The notes: generated by a model not told the origin, from the letters alone. A DNA stretch of 64,000 nt from Hofstenia miamia (GCA_004352715.1 SCFE01000043.1:1040017-1104016), one strand, 5' to 3'; shown: positions 37,901-48,454, counted from the stretch's first letter. Numbers and translations: made by a program.

Positions 37901-38196
37901 GAGTTTGTCTTATAAAGTTCAATAACTTTGATGGGAAGAACTTTTGGTGAGCACGCATCGGATAAAAAATTGAAATGAAACTTGTAGAAAGTGCTAACAG
38001 AACTTTGATTAATATCTTCATAAAACATTTGAAAACAAGCCTCTACTTCACTCTTAACTATTGTACTAGTATCGAAATGCTCACTTGGTATCATCACCAA
38101 CAAATGCAAATCTTTAACACTTCTTACAACATTGGTCAAAACCAAAGCGATTATAAATAATCGTAACATAAGGATATGTAATGAGTACACTGACAT
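34966..38196 (-). CDS. Receptor (membrane) guanylyl cyclase, single exon
   Basis: Single-pass receptor that makes cGMP from GTP on the cytoplasmic side. Starting at the ATG at 38196 it has 1076 residues, normal for the family. Order: signal peptide (about 1-26), ligand-binding ANF-receptor-type domain (about 28-430), membrane segment about 439-465, kinase-homology domain about 520-770, coiled linker about 780-825, cyclase domain about 838-1022, Asn/Ser-rich tail. The kinase-homology domain keeps the VALK lysine and DFG but has HGN where active kinases have HRD, so it should be a pseudokinase. The cyclase is complete: metal aspartates in FSDIVGF (D849) and IGDSYM (D893), guanine-specifying Glu (VET, E889) and Cys (RYCLFGD, C961), and NTSSRM for catalysis. 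The intact 3.2-kb frame without introns is unusual for an animal receptor cyclase. The ligand cannot be told. Confidence 0.97.
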   Translation of the reverse strand: MSVYSLHILMLRLFIIALVLTNVVRSVKDLHLLVMIPSEHFDTSTIVKSEVEACFQMFYEDINQSSVSTFYKFHFNFLSDACSPKVLPIKVIELYKTNSIDFMVGPTCETFTQISKFASYWNISLFTVGGLTYVPLLKQSDFFSQFAPIFKSQFSQLLYHYFKKFNWQQAMIIYEENTNVVTLLQSFAYCSMRFMQEIDQNITILEKNMYDDVSTLVESVRLKTRIIVLALQADLAKKIIVAFYEQYPADQFVFFVPDIDISNSVFNRDFPWKATTTMRELPRNAFNRVFFIRYFVPETPVLKSFRERYERMCSQMPNATCNSNNYYVQSLYDSLSTYLKLVEQNSKHVREVAGFLKGKKISNMSSGDLTFDNDGNRLGTYQLCGVVDQTSGKFGTIDIHHYDYRVEEVKKIVWPGNVVPPDVPACGFDGRKCKNNNRVIMLFACIIAGFTFVIFVLCIIGFMMYRRVKLETELASMSWKIPKSDIDFQTVKRTSVGLSMQDSPANVETNASNPEIFTNTAIYNGSVVALKLVEPFETDRETLMSLKNIRDIAYDHVVKFLGCCVEDPKETFLVTEYCSKGSLADLLENCSIKLDWMFKQSLILDIAKALNFIHSSIIGYHGNLKSTNCVVDSRFVCKLCDFGLENIRKCGKTRENLLNANPEVYYTKLLWLAPEILRNTPSIDQQKADIYAFGIIIQEVVYRLGPFYICNMDLEPKEIVEKVILGGISPLRPTSVNEENEEIANIMEMCWQENPVSRPDTANLKLHLKRLSGNKESENVLDNLLQRMEAYAGNLEKLVDERSDAFFDEKKKADELLLQILPRSIAEKLKDGDIVDPEWFESVTIYFSDIVGFAGLSAISKPREIVQLLNDLYSLFDQIIENFNVYKVETIGDSYMVVSGLPMRNGNFHAREIARMSLALLEAIKSFTIRHLPETKLKLRIGMHSGPVCAGVVGLKMPRYCLFGDTVNTSSRMQSNGEEMKIHISSSTKRILDTFDAFNIEYRGEIPMKGKGIQKTYWLISEKRNSNNSNNNLDMLNGNDNASSVDVVLPVPPAYSSNAKSTTDIRNDQKTNESVC

Positions 38197-39017
38197 GATT
38201 TTATGGAAAAACTTCGACGCCTTCAAAATTGGTTGTGTAAGGCATTAGAATACAATGAGGCAAACACGTTATAATAGTATTCTGAAGCAAATTACTGAAA
38301 TGCTACAATAGTCGATGAATTTTGAAGTTGCTGGATGGCGCTGCTATCTCACTAGAATATAATTCATTGCTTTATTACAACTGGAATAGTTAAACGAGCA
38401 TTCAGCTAATTGTAAATCTTGGCAGCATTATGAGGAGAAAGTAATTGCAATACCTCCATATGACTGAAAGTAGCCCATTTTTGCAACGGTAACAAAAATG
38501 TATACAAATTAGGAGAAGCATCCAAACAAGAAATTACATATACATGATGAAAGTTTATATATTCAAAAGACTATCAGTATAAAAAAAGAAAAATGTATCG
38601 TAAAAGCATTTTACGGCAGCTATGTACGTTTCCTCGTTTTAGCATAGTCTATTCTAAAATGACCAGAGACCAGATTTCGATTGTTTCTCGGTAAACTTTC
38701 TCCCCGTTTGCCTACACAGAAAAGGCGGTACAAGTTGGGAATTGGGCAATAACTTTCCATAAAATTAAACATTAAATATAATACGCGATATATACTTTCA
38801 ATTATTTTCAAACCACATATTGATGTTTTTCCTACATTTAAAATATTTTTTTGGAAATGACACTGATCATAGGCTCCTTGGCATGCACACATGCAAACAT
38901 AAATATATGCAATGGGATCACCACTGGGGCCAATTATGGCTTAGATATCATTGAAAGACAATTTAAATGAAAGCATGAACCCCTTTCCGTTATTTTATTC
39001 TAGCTATATGAATGACA
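38197..39017. other. Region upstream of the guanylyl cyclase
   Basis: About 0.8 kb, AT-rich, ending at a hAT-type MITE. It should contain the promoter, but I see no convincing TATA box or motif cluster. Confidence 0.4.
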
Positions 39018-39888
39018 CAGAGATGGAAGCGGTATCGTCAATTGGTGACCTTGTTCGGTTCGGGTTCGGTCACCCCTGACCGGTGACCGGCCTTTATCGA
39101 TCGTCACATTATAGAGTACCGGTTTCTACCGCTTTACCTGGTTTCACTGTATTTATAGGTTCAATTCTTTTTTTTGACCAGTTGCGACTGGCATTGCTGT
39201 TTCCGGTCCGTTTATTGCATTACATAATGCATGTATACAGTTGAAACCATGTGTACTGAACGCATAACGCTTGAGTAATCCCATTAGCCCTAAATATCTC
39301 ATAGTTCATTTAAAAGCACAAACCAAAAAATCGAGAATAATCACCCAATGCTTTTAATGCTGCAAATTTCAATAACGTGTTTTGCTTGAATAATGGTAAT
39401 GATATGTAAATAATTATTCCATTATAGATTTTAGTAATTAATGGCACGCTGTGATTACTTCCAAATATCGATGGTGATGATTTTGAATCTTAATTTTAAG
39501 CCTAATAAATAAGCAGGGCCTAAATGCCCGTAGTTATCCGGAAATCAAAATAATCGCGTCAAGGTAAAAATTCCCTCACCAGTAGTTAGCTAAGCGACAT
39601 TCAATGTTCAATGGAACTATTACGTTATGCACTTGTATTGAGTCAAAAAGACTACTTGACCCACGTTAGTGAATTGTACATGTGATCTACTATGTTTTCG
39701 CACAACTGCAATTATGGTAATTGTCACGAGCTTTTGCAACTTGAGATTTGCGAAACTCCCAGAACGGTATGATCGGAGAAACATCTCAAAGTGAGCGGTT
39801 TTTACCGGTGAAGTGATATTAAGAGTGACCAGATCCGGTCCAGGACAAGTCCGGTTCGATTGTCAGTTCCGAGCGGCTTCCATTTCTG
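39018..39888. mobile_element. hAT-type non-autonomous element with 8-bp target duplication
   Basis: The left end reads CAGAGATGGAAGCGG, and the right end read in reverse is CAGAAATGGAAGCCG, the CAG-x-G/A-x-TG form of hAT termini. The 8 bases outside are GAATGACA (39010-39017) and GGATGACA (39889-39896), an almost perfect target duplication. Just inside, both ends carry repeated GGTGACC, CCGGT and GGTTCGG words, as in hAT subterminal repeats. No transposase is encoded. The right part is repeated at 40202-40784 because of the assembly duplication. Confidence 0.78.
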
Positions 39889-41094
39889 GGATGACATATT
39901 TTGAATATTTAAATCTGAACACGATGTAAAATATTTCATTCCAAGATTAACAACATATTACCAACAATAAAATTTGCAATAGAAAACGAAGAAAATAATA
40001 AGTTGACATTTCTAAATACAACATTATCTCGAACATCAAGAAAAATTGAATTTCATAAGAAATCGATGAACACTGGACTTTACATACCTTACAGCTCTTA
40101 TTGTAGTCCTCAATAAAATCAATACTATTACAACGTTAATAGAGGAAACCTATATAACATCATCCAATTATACGAACAGCAACAATAGCGAAATAGTTAC
40201 NCATTTAAAAGCACAAACCAAAAAATCGAGAATAATCACCCAATGCTTTTAATGCTGCAAATTTCAATAACGTGTTTTGCTTGAATAATGGTAATGATAT
40301 GTAAATAATTATTCCATTATAGATTTTAGTAATTAATGGCACGCTGTGATTACTTCCAAATATCGATGGTGATGATTTTGAATCTTAATTTTAAGCCTAA
40401 TAAATAAGCAGGGCCTAATGCCCGTAGTTATCCGGAAATCAAAATAATCGCGTCAAGGTAAAAATTCCCTCACCAGTAGTTAGCTAAGCGACATTCAATG
40501 TTCAATGGAACTATTACGTTATGCACTTGTATTGAGTCAAAAAGACTACTTGACCCACGTTAGTGAATTGTACATGTGATCTACTATGTTTTCGCACAAC
40601 TGCAATTATGGTAATTGTCACGAGCTTTTGCAACTTGAGATTTGCGAAACTCCCAGAACGGTATGATCGGAGAAACATCTCAAAGTGAGCGGTTTTTACC
40701 GGTGAAGTGATATTAAGAGTGACCAGATCCGGTCCAGGACAAGTCCGGTTCGATTGTCAGTTCCGAGCGGCTTCCATTTCTGGGATGACATATTTTGAAT
40801 ATTTAAATCTGAAGACGATGTAAAATATTTCATTCCAAGATTAACAACATATTACCAACAATAAAATTTGCAATAGAAAACGAAGAAAATAATAAGTTGA
40901 CATTTCTAAATACAACATTATCTCGAACATCAAGAAAAATTGAATTTCATAAGAAATCGATGAACACTGGACTTTACATACCTTACAGCTCTTATTGTAG
41001 TCCTCAATAAAATCAATACTATTACAACGTTAATAGAGGAAACCTATATAACATCATCCAATTATACGAACAGCAACAATAGCGCAATAGTTAC
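39307..41094. repeat. About 894-bp duplication around the single N at 40201
   Basis: 39307-40200 and 40202-41094 match except for one single-base indel (in GGGCCTAAATGCCC) and about two substitutions. The join is one N. The low divergence and the position suggest two haplotypes or two overlapping contigs left side by side. The copy includes the right part of the hAT-type element and the start of the Penelope-like reading frame. Confidence 0.92.
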
Positions 41095-41515
41095 CATTCC
41101 TACCAAAAAAAATGGATATCCACATAAACTTTTAAAGAAAGAAATTGATAAAATGTTTAATCCAGAAAGAAAAGTGAAAAAATCTTTACCAGAAAACATC
41201 TATTTTAAGCTACCATACATGGAAAGAAATTCTATGTACCTCAAGATGAAATAAAAACATCTAAACGCGAAATTAAAATAAAAGTTATACCAACACTAGC
41301 GTCTTTTGAAATATCAAACATTTTAAAAAATAAAGACGCGCTTCCATTGTCTTTGGAATCATCAGTCGTAAACAAATATCAATGTGATTAGTGTGATGAC
41401 TCATACATCGGTGAGACCAAAAGAAATATAGAAGTAAGAAGTAAAGAATATATGAGAAATGTTCTGCAATCAACATCAAAAGAAGAAAGAAAATCTGAAA
41501 ATTATAATTGAAACA
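40860..41515 (+). pseudogene. Penelope-like element, reverse transcriptase end and GIY-YIG endonuclease
   Basis: The plus strand reads KFAIENEENNKLTFLNTTLS, then HKKSMNTGLYIPYSSYCSPQ, the late thumb region of Penelope-like reverse transcriptase. A frameshift leads to ENIYFKLPYMERN and then VVNKYQCD-stop-CDDSYIGETKRN, the cysteine-containing GIY-YIG endonuclease linker and core. Stops and shifts show it is inactive. A first copy of the reverse transcriptase part at 39965-40200 belongs to the assembly duplication. Catalytic fingers and palm are absent. Confidence 0.8.
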
Positions 41516-43324
41516 AAATTACGAAAATAGGAGTAACAACATAAAAATAAACTATTTTTATATATATATATTGAAGTCTTTGTAAAAAAATTGATCATGT
41601 CTCAGGCATTAAAAGAAACAAGAATTATTTAAAATAGGAAACATTTTCCATAGTTTCGTATTTTCAATATCAAATTGCATTGAAGTTGACACAAAAAAAT
41701 TTCATCTTATAGTAATCAACAGGATAGCAAATATCAATACTTCATAAAGAAAATGGAAGAAGTACGAACAGCTGATCAATATATTACATCTGACAAAATC
41801 AATGTTGAATAATTTATTGAAAGATATTCTATATAGGCTCTGCAATATTGATTTCCTCTTTCTAGTAGAAAAAGTTTGGGGTTAAATGAATAAACAATCC
41901 CATTCCTTTGTTCCTAATATATTCCTGTGAACAAATGCTTCTCCTCTGAATCTTAATGTTGAAAAAATGCACAAAATATCTTTTTATATTCATTTACCAT
42001 AAACCTTTTTTTCATGAGTTTTGCAATTTTCCATGTGATTAATCAACGTCTGATAACAGTATGAAAAAATAAAGAAAGCATCAGAATCCAAATTAATATT
42101 GGTTCTTACAATTAAATAAAATGAAACTTAAAGATGGAAATCAGCAGGTTTGTTATTGAGAAAATAATTTAAAGAAACAGGTACTCGCAGCTTCGGACGG
42201 AAAAAATTTTTGTTTGGATATTTTATCCACAATTGTAACAAAACAGCGTATACTTTTTCAAAAATTCATAAATTTATTGCTTCTAACAAAAGCATAAAAC
42301 GTTTAGGCATATTTTGTTGTCTTCTTGGAAAGAATTTTACAATAAAGATATAATTTGCAATATTAATAAATTTAAAAATTGTAATACTTTTCAGTAATAA
42401 TGTTAGTGTTGCAAATGATCCCTGAGAAAGGACTAATATGAATTTGTTAAAAATCTTAGAATTAATGCGCAAATTTGGAAAAGTGCGGAGGCCGAACCTA
42501 AATTGAAAAGTTTTACCATGTCATGAATTTGGGTTAGAGTATGTACCACAAATATTTATATTAATAGTAAATACTTCTTTATAATATATATGAGAAAGCG
42601 ATTAAAAAATTTCAAAATATGGCAATAATCAAAAGAACAGACAATGAAAGACGAATATAAATATTTTTAACAGCTAAGAAAATATTACTACTTAGCATAA
42701 ACTAAGCAGTTAAAGTAACAGATGTTAATAAGTAATTCTATGCAATTATTTTATGATGACAAGCGCTTTAAACTGATGAAAATGTGGAAGCCATATAAAG
42801 TTGGAGGAGAAAAGCACAACTAGTTATCTGACCACCTTCTGTTGTAAATTTATTCCTTCTTAAAATATATTTCACATTTTCAAAGGGCCTGCAATTTTCA
42901 CGCTTTACAATTAAAGATGCATGCAACCTATAAAAATGAAGGCAAAATTTAAATGAGATTTAATACATATTTATATTATATGCAATAGAAAGAAACTTTT
43001 AACTGAATGAGCATCAGTAATTCAATTCAACGGTACCTGAAAAAAAACATAAAATCCTTCCCTGATAACAAAATGGACTTGAGAGAAAAACTTACTATTT
43101 GAAAACTGTCTAGGTATTCTAATGCATGGGAATGAATGTTCCCACAGGAACCTAATTGCTACACGTGTTACAGCATTTAAAAAAAAATTGAATTTTACTT
43201 AAAGCTAGCTGAACTCTTGCATACTGCATCAATTTTTGATTTGTCAATCAAATACCTACTAAATCAAGGCCGTGACACTTAAATCAAGGACTGCAAATGG
43301 TTTTAATGTTAATTGAGTAATTGT
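41516..43324. other. AT-rich region, nothing identified
   Basis: About 1.8 kb with a short TA run near 41560 and only short random open frames. Confidence 0.5.
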
Positions 43325-43521
43325 TACCTCCGCCAAGGAGGTTATGTTTTTGGTAGCGTTGGTTTGTTTGCCTGTTAGCTACTTTACAGAAAAAGTAATA
43401 GATGGATTGACTTCAAATTTTCACCAAAGGTGCGTCTCCGCCCAAGGAGGAATCCATTAAATTTTGGTGCTGATCCGAGCTGCGTGACAGAGGTCTGCGC
43501 TCTCCGAGTACTTTTCTAGTT
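43325..43521. mobile_element. Short interspersed element with CCGCCAAGGAGG start
   Basis: Begins TACCTCCGCCAAGGAGGTTA, followed by a TTTGTTTGCCTGTTAGC segment and AATAGATGGATTGACTTCAA, and ends GAGGTCTGCGCTCTCCGAGT plus ACTTTTCTAGTT. I recall this arrangement as a dispersed element seen in many aquatic invertebrate genomes. This copy is shorter than the versions I remember, so it is probably internally deleted. It has no coding capacity and its transposon class is not clear to me. Confidence 0.6.
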
Positions 43522-44333
43522 GCTGAATAGTTTTACAAGAATTGAAGTACTGCTGTTAGCATCAAACTAGTGAAAAAGAGACGTGCATCAATAGAGTAAA
43601 TCTGTACGTGATTGATCGTTACTACGAAAATTTCACAATTTAGATTTATAAATTAGATTTGCATTGTTAAAAGATATACATGTAAATCACTAAAATGCAA
43701 ACGTTTCTTAACATTATTAATCGGAAATTAAAACACTATTCTTAAACAACTTATGAAAAAATTGTGTTGGTAACGCATAAAGGAAACAACTTATGTTGCT
43801 GTAAGGCTTCACGGCGCTTGCACAACGTTAATTGGTTAGGATGATATTGCATGATATAAGTAAGTAGTTACAAAATGTATTGCCAAGGCATGTATTTTTT
43901 TGTACTCGACATTGGGAGGTGGTTTCCTGCGATCATTACTCAATGTCCGCTTTAACTTAACTTTGATAATCATAATTCCTAAGTAGAACTTGCCTTTCAT
44001 CAGGACATGTGAAGTTAACACATTATTTTATATCATTGCATTTTTGGTCTAGCTATTCGCAATCCTGGGTTATATAGACATTCTGAAAAGCAAATCTATT
44101 ATATGACAAAGCATTAAGAAATTAGTTTGAAATAGAAATATCCACATGAATTTTGGATCTCTATCTTCCCAATCACAGTGAAAGGGTTAAATCACAGTTA
44201 AAAACTGCACACAAATTATTAAAATATTTTTCTATGAAATTTATTTGCAAATGCACAATTTTACTTATAGATGCAAAGTTAAAAGAACACTGAAAATGTC
44301 TAAATATTCAGAGGCATACACACCAGAGATGCA

Positions 44334-44730
44334 ATCGGGTTGAGATTTTAAAACCCGAATTTCTAAAATCATCAAGTTTGAAATTGATAAGAATTATAAT
44401 TGATTAATAATGTACTTAAAATTTAAATTTTCTGATGTTTTGTATTCTTTGTTCAACTCATTCGTGCTGCTGATGAGTTTACGTCTAGATTTAGCAATTA
44501 TCTTCTTACCATTATAAAGGCGCTGATATGAATTACTTCAGTTTAATCCAATTAATTGGTCGGTAAACACCAAGTTGAAATGTCCTTGAGATGATACAAA
44601 TACAATGATCACAACAAATTACAATAATATTATCATACCATATTAAACCTAAAAAAATTCCCAACCGAACTCAACCCATTTTGGTTTCAAAATCTCATCC
44701 CGAACCCAACCAATCGTTTATCATCTTACT
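44334..44730. mobile_element. Possible hAT-type MITE
   Basis: The left end CAGAGATGCAATCGGGTTGA is a hAT-type start and continues into GAGATTTTAAAACCCG. Near 44690-44730 the reverse strand reads GGTTCGGGATGAGATTTTGAAACC, an inverted counterpart. The extreme right end has decayed and no clear 8-bp target duplication remains. Confidence 0.4.
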
Positions 44731-45047
44731 AATGAATAAAGTTTCATAAAAAATCTAAAATAACCAATAAGAACTTTGAATAAAATTTGTTAACCAGATG
44801 GGATGTTGGAGGAGGCCTCATAAAAATCAAAATCTACATTAGTGTCGTTGGTTAAAAGTTATAAAATGAAATCGAGTATTTATCATCTAATTGAATAATG
44901 TAAAAAATTGAATTTGCGGAGGCAGTGCGTGGAGCGGTAAAAATAAAAAGTTAGGATTCTGAAGAGAAACACTTTTAAATCAAATGACAGTGGCAGTAAT
45001 GGGCAAAGCAGCGGCAGTCTAATTAAATCTGACACATCGCTAGAGCT

Positions 45048-45255
45048 TATAAATAAGTGACGCCATTCAACCGGAGTGATACAATTCCACGGCGAAAGTT
45101 TTAGACTTGCCGGTGATATGAAATTCGGTACTCTTTCAAAAGCGATGATAATCTATGAGGTAAAAAGATAAATGGAATAAATGCTTCTGGCAAACTATTA
45201 TCAGACTTCTGCGGAGGGGTTTCAGATCGCGATTGCAAAATTATCAGATAAGGTA
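45048..45255 (+). promoter_or_regulatory. Possible TATA box and first exons of an unknown gene
   Basis: TATAAATAAG at 45048-45057 is followed by a locally GC-richer stretch and an ATG at 45118 (MKFGTLSKAMIIYE), then a GTAAAAAG donor. A short piece after a TTTCAG at about 45226 would continue in phase (IAIAKLSDK) to a GTAAAATG donor. No family is recognised and no further exon was found, so this may be chance. Confidence 0.2.
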
Positions 45256-45665
45256 AAATGAAATACAGATAGCATAAACTAAGACAACTGAGGTTCTGTT
45301 TGCTTGCCTCATTGTGATAAAGTTAGGACATGTCATGATGACAATGAATCAACACTTATGCTAAAGCTTTACAAATACTATTAAGCACGGCGTTAAGTTC
45401 AATGTATCCTAGCAACTACAACACAAACTTTATAAATGTTTCCATTTCAAAACAAGTCTGCATTTTATAAATCAGAACACGTTAACAGGGAATAAATTGA
45501 GGTTCAGTTGTCTAAGTAGTATTTTACATACACTACCACTAAACTTGAATTAGTTTAGTTCTAATACCTTAATAAACGATCAAATCAACCAATTGGTCAC
45601 GTAAACAAATTTACCTTCACCAGGAGGGTGAAACTAATTCACTGGATGGGATTGTACACAAACCA

Positions 45666-45668
<3 letters not shown>

Positions 45669-45698
<30 letters not shown>
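45669..45698. repeat. (TA)n microsatellite
   Basis: TA dinucleotide run of about 15 units, 57 bases before a 21-N gap (45755-45775). Confidence 0.95.
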
Positions 45699-45701
<3 letters not shown>

Positions 45702-45884
45702 GTAAACCAATGCATTATCTATTTTTACCAAGGATTACAATACCTTATTACATCNNNNNNNNNNNNNNNNNNNNNTATATATATATATTATCAAATAAAC
45801 AAACTAGCACATCTAAACAATTGTAATAAAATTTTAATTTAATGATTTCAGTGTAATACAAGTTGTAAAATAATTTTCTCACAA

Positions 45885-45945
45885 ATTATTGCTAATGACG
45901 ATGATTATGTAACATTATCGAAACGTTCAATGTGCAGTAGTTATT
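45885..45945 (+). ncRNA. Hammerhead-like motif, possible Penelope-like element tip
   Basis: ATGACGA at 45895-45901 is followed by one extra T, a hairpin (GAT with ATC, plus inner ATG with CAT), then GAAA at 45920-45923 and CGTTC. The layout matches the hammerhead-like core found at 59488-59530, including the single extra base before stem II. The first core base is A instead of C, which should weaken or kill cleavage. No Penelope protein is seen nearby, so this could be a lone terminal fragment. Confidence 0.3.
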
Positions 45946-47455
45946 TACAAATCATTTAATTACAATGCAAACAGCTGGCTAGAATTGACTTTACACGACT
46001 AGAATATTTATTAAATATTTCTATAAAATCATGTCACAGGAAATGCCTTTAGATATGCATTGCTCTAAATGCAAGTAAATGGAAATGAAAAAATATAATT
46101 GTTTTCCAAAATATTTAGTAATTCGATGAACCATAAAAATACAATTTGTTTATTTTAAATTTTTGCTATATCTAAAAATTATTACCTGATAAATGTTATC
46201 CTAGTTTTACAAATTATGAAAGAACTACAAAAACATAATTAACAAACATCATTAATTATAGATCATTCACTCGTGAAGTAACTATACAATTTCAAAAAAT
46301 TTCAGAATTTATACATAAACTCCGGCGCTAGTTTTGAAAGAGTATGTAAGCAAGAAATCTATCGCATACATTAACTTAAGCTTTCATGAATAGACTAATT
46401 CGTTATATAAAAAGTTAATTAGCGGGAGTAATCGCTCCTGGATTAACAAATTTTATTCTTTACCAATGAAAGAATTATGTATATTTTGTATAGGCAGAAA
46501 TGATAAAACTTCTAGTACTAGTAAGTGCATGTCAGAAGCGCTGTTCTCAGCAATACTTTGAATACATTGAGGAAATGGAAACTATTGAAGAAAAATATAT
46601 TTTGCGAATATAACATTAGTAGCAATCGCATAGTTGTGTTTAGTAATACATAGCTTTAATGAAAACATTTGTGGAACTTAGAAAGCTAAAAACTTTTTTA
46701 CTAAAAACAAAACTAATAAATTGTCTAACAACTTGCCATTGTTGGCAATGTGTTGTACTGCTAATACTAGCAAAATTTTAAGGTCCCTCTCCAAAGCTTA
46801 AAAAATAATTATATAAGAATAAGACGTTTATATAAAGTTCTTTCATTTCAAATTAGTAAGCATTCACGTCCACAATAAAAATAAAATAAGATTTTGTAGA
46901 GAAAGTTTAAATTAACATGCTAAACAAATTAAAATAAAGATGATAATTCTAAACGTGTCTTTAAAGATCAATTCCCTAAAGGTAACTATGGTAAAACTAC
47001 TTCTATAAATGTGTTCAATTGAATTGAGGATTGAAAGTAATTTTACTAATCCTAGGTTTAGCACTACTTTTGTTTTGAATGTAGCAAAGTGGCTAGGCTC
47101 AGAGCCCTCTTCTTGTTCTTGGACCCTGCTTTTCAATTTTTACATGACTAGTTTAGTTGGTGTTGTTATGATTTCTTTATCTAAAATAAAATGGAGGAGA
47201 CCTAACATCAAATAGTGGTTAAAAGGAACCCAAACCCCATTTGCCTCCTGCCCTCATTAACAATATAAATTATTAAAATACACTACATTATGTATGGATA
47301 ATAAAACTTAAATAAGGGAAAACAAACTTACTTCTAAAACAGATGACAAACTGAAAGTGAAATTTAACAAATAACGAAAATAATTCTACCTAAACAAAAA
47401 TAAACTAGGTTTGGTTAGACTTAAGGCCACATGATCAGTATGGTGAGGAGAAAAG
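45946..47455. other. AT-rich region, nothing identified
   Basis: About 1.5 kb with short open frames only. No splice-flanked coding segment recognised. Confidence 0.5.
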
Positions 47456-47800
47456 TTCACATCGAGTAGCAGATCAAAGATGGGAGATACAGAAAAGGAA
47501 ATACCACAAGTAGATAAAAGCTCAAGATCAGAGGTAATTCTGGAGGGAGAAAAACTACCGACGTTGAAAATCGCATTGTCATCGACGTACAGTAGACAGG
47601 ATGAGTTGAGGACTGATTGAAGGAGGTGGTTGATAGCAAAGAGGATTAAGAGAACAGCAAAAACAAAACTTTAAGTAGCACCACTAGAGACAAGGACAGA
47701 AGAAGAAATAGACGAGTTGATTTTGACATTGTGATGACGATTGGACAGGTAAAACTGGAAAAATTCGATAAAATCAGCATCAAAGCCAAATAGACTTAAT
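47456..47800 (-). pseudogene. Non-LTR reverse transcriptase fragment (CR1/jockey type)
   Basis: The minus strand reads SLFGFDADFIEFFQFYLSNR, then VKINSSISSSVLVSSGAT, a stop where the usual QG would be, and VLNSSCLLYVDDNAIF. This is the palm region of an APE-class non-LTR retrotransposon with an intact YVDD. The following frame drifts. Only about 110 codons remain. It abuts an (AAT)n tract at 47805. Confidence 0.78.
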
Positions 47801-47804
47801 TATA

Positions 47805-47846
<42 letters not shown>
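47805..47846. repeat. (AAT)n microsatellite
   Basis: About 14 trinucleotide units, beside the reverse transcriptase fragment at 47456-47800. Confidence 0.95.
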
Positions 47847-48303
47847 TTTGTAAGCTTTTGCTGTTTAGTGGTAGAAACTATACGAGAACAATTTCTGCAT
47901 TGCAAAAAATTAAAGACAATTTCTGCGCGAAATATTGCTACTTCTATATTAGAAAGATATTGTTAGGATCTTTTAGACGAATCAATAGCATGCTAAGCTC
48001 ATCAAAGGTCTGGAATTCGATATGTTTTCAGCTTTGTAGTAAATTGTATTTCTGAACAATGAAAGGAAATTGGAAAAAATACAGTCGTAAAAATGAAGTG
48101 GGTCCCATTAAAAGCGTAAAGAGATTTGAATCATAGCGTATTTGCAATTTTAAATATTTTTTATTTCTATGCTGAAACCATATTTTATAATTATGATTCC
48201 AGAGAATAAGTTTTTATACAATTTTATTACACTTATTTTTCTTAAATTGTGCCCCTTAATTCGTGCATTCTCTAGTGTTTTACCTGTTTCTAAAATACCT
48301 TGC

Positions 48304-48304
<1 letters not shown>

Positions 48305-48362
<58 letters not shown>
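48305..48362. repeat. (AAT)n microsatellite, 5' flank of the Dong-type element
   Basis: About 19 AAT units that stop directly at the first base of the retrotransposon. R4/Dong-clade elements are known to insert into TAA repeats, so this is the expected target. Confidence 0.95.
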
Positions 48363-48365
<3 letters not shown>

Positions 48366-48452
48366 GTGGGCAGGTAGCCCAGTTGGTAGAGACGCAGATT
48401 GGTAAGCTGAGGTTAAGCAACTGTGATCGTGGTTAGCAAACAACTGGATGAC
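48363..48452 (+). promoter_or_regulatory. tRNA-like 5' head with Pol III A box
   Basis: TAGCCCAGTTGG at 48375-48386 fits the A-box consensus and, with the next bases (TAGAGAC), looks like a tRNA D arm. It is followed by CAGATTGGTAAGCTG, which can form an anticodon-like stem around TTGGTAA. A weak B-box-like GATCGTGGT lies at 48425-48433, a normal distance away but with two mismatches to the consensus. It is probably derived from a tRNA and may act as an internal promoter. Confidence 0.5.
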
Positions 48453-48454
48453 TT

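Noticed and set aside
38197-38226. Ten extra N-terminal codons on the guanylyl cyclase
   Set aside because: They begin with TTG; the ATG at 38196 directly precedes a good signal peptide.
42776-42800. CTGATGA followed by a hairpin as another hammerhead
   Set aside because: The required GAAA after stem II is absent and no cleavage site is present.
47009-47215. Plus-strand 68-codon frame with SSCSWTLLFNF
   Set aside because: No homology, splice sites or codon bias support it.
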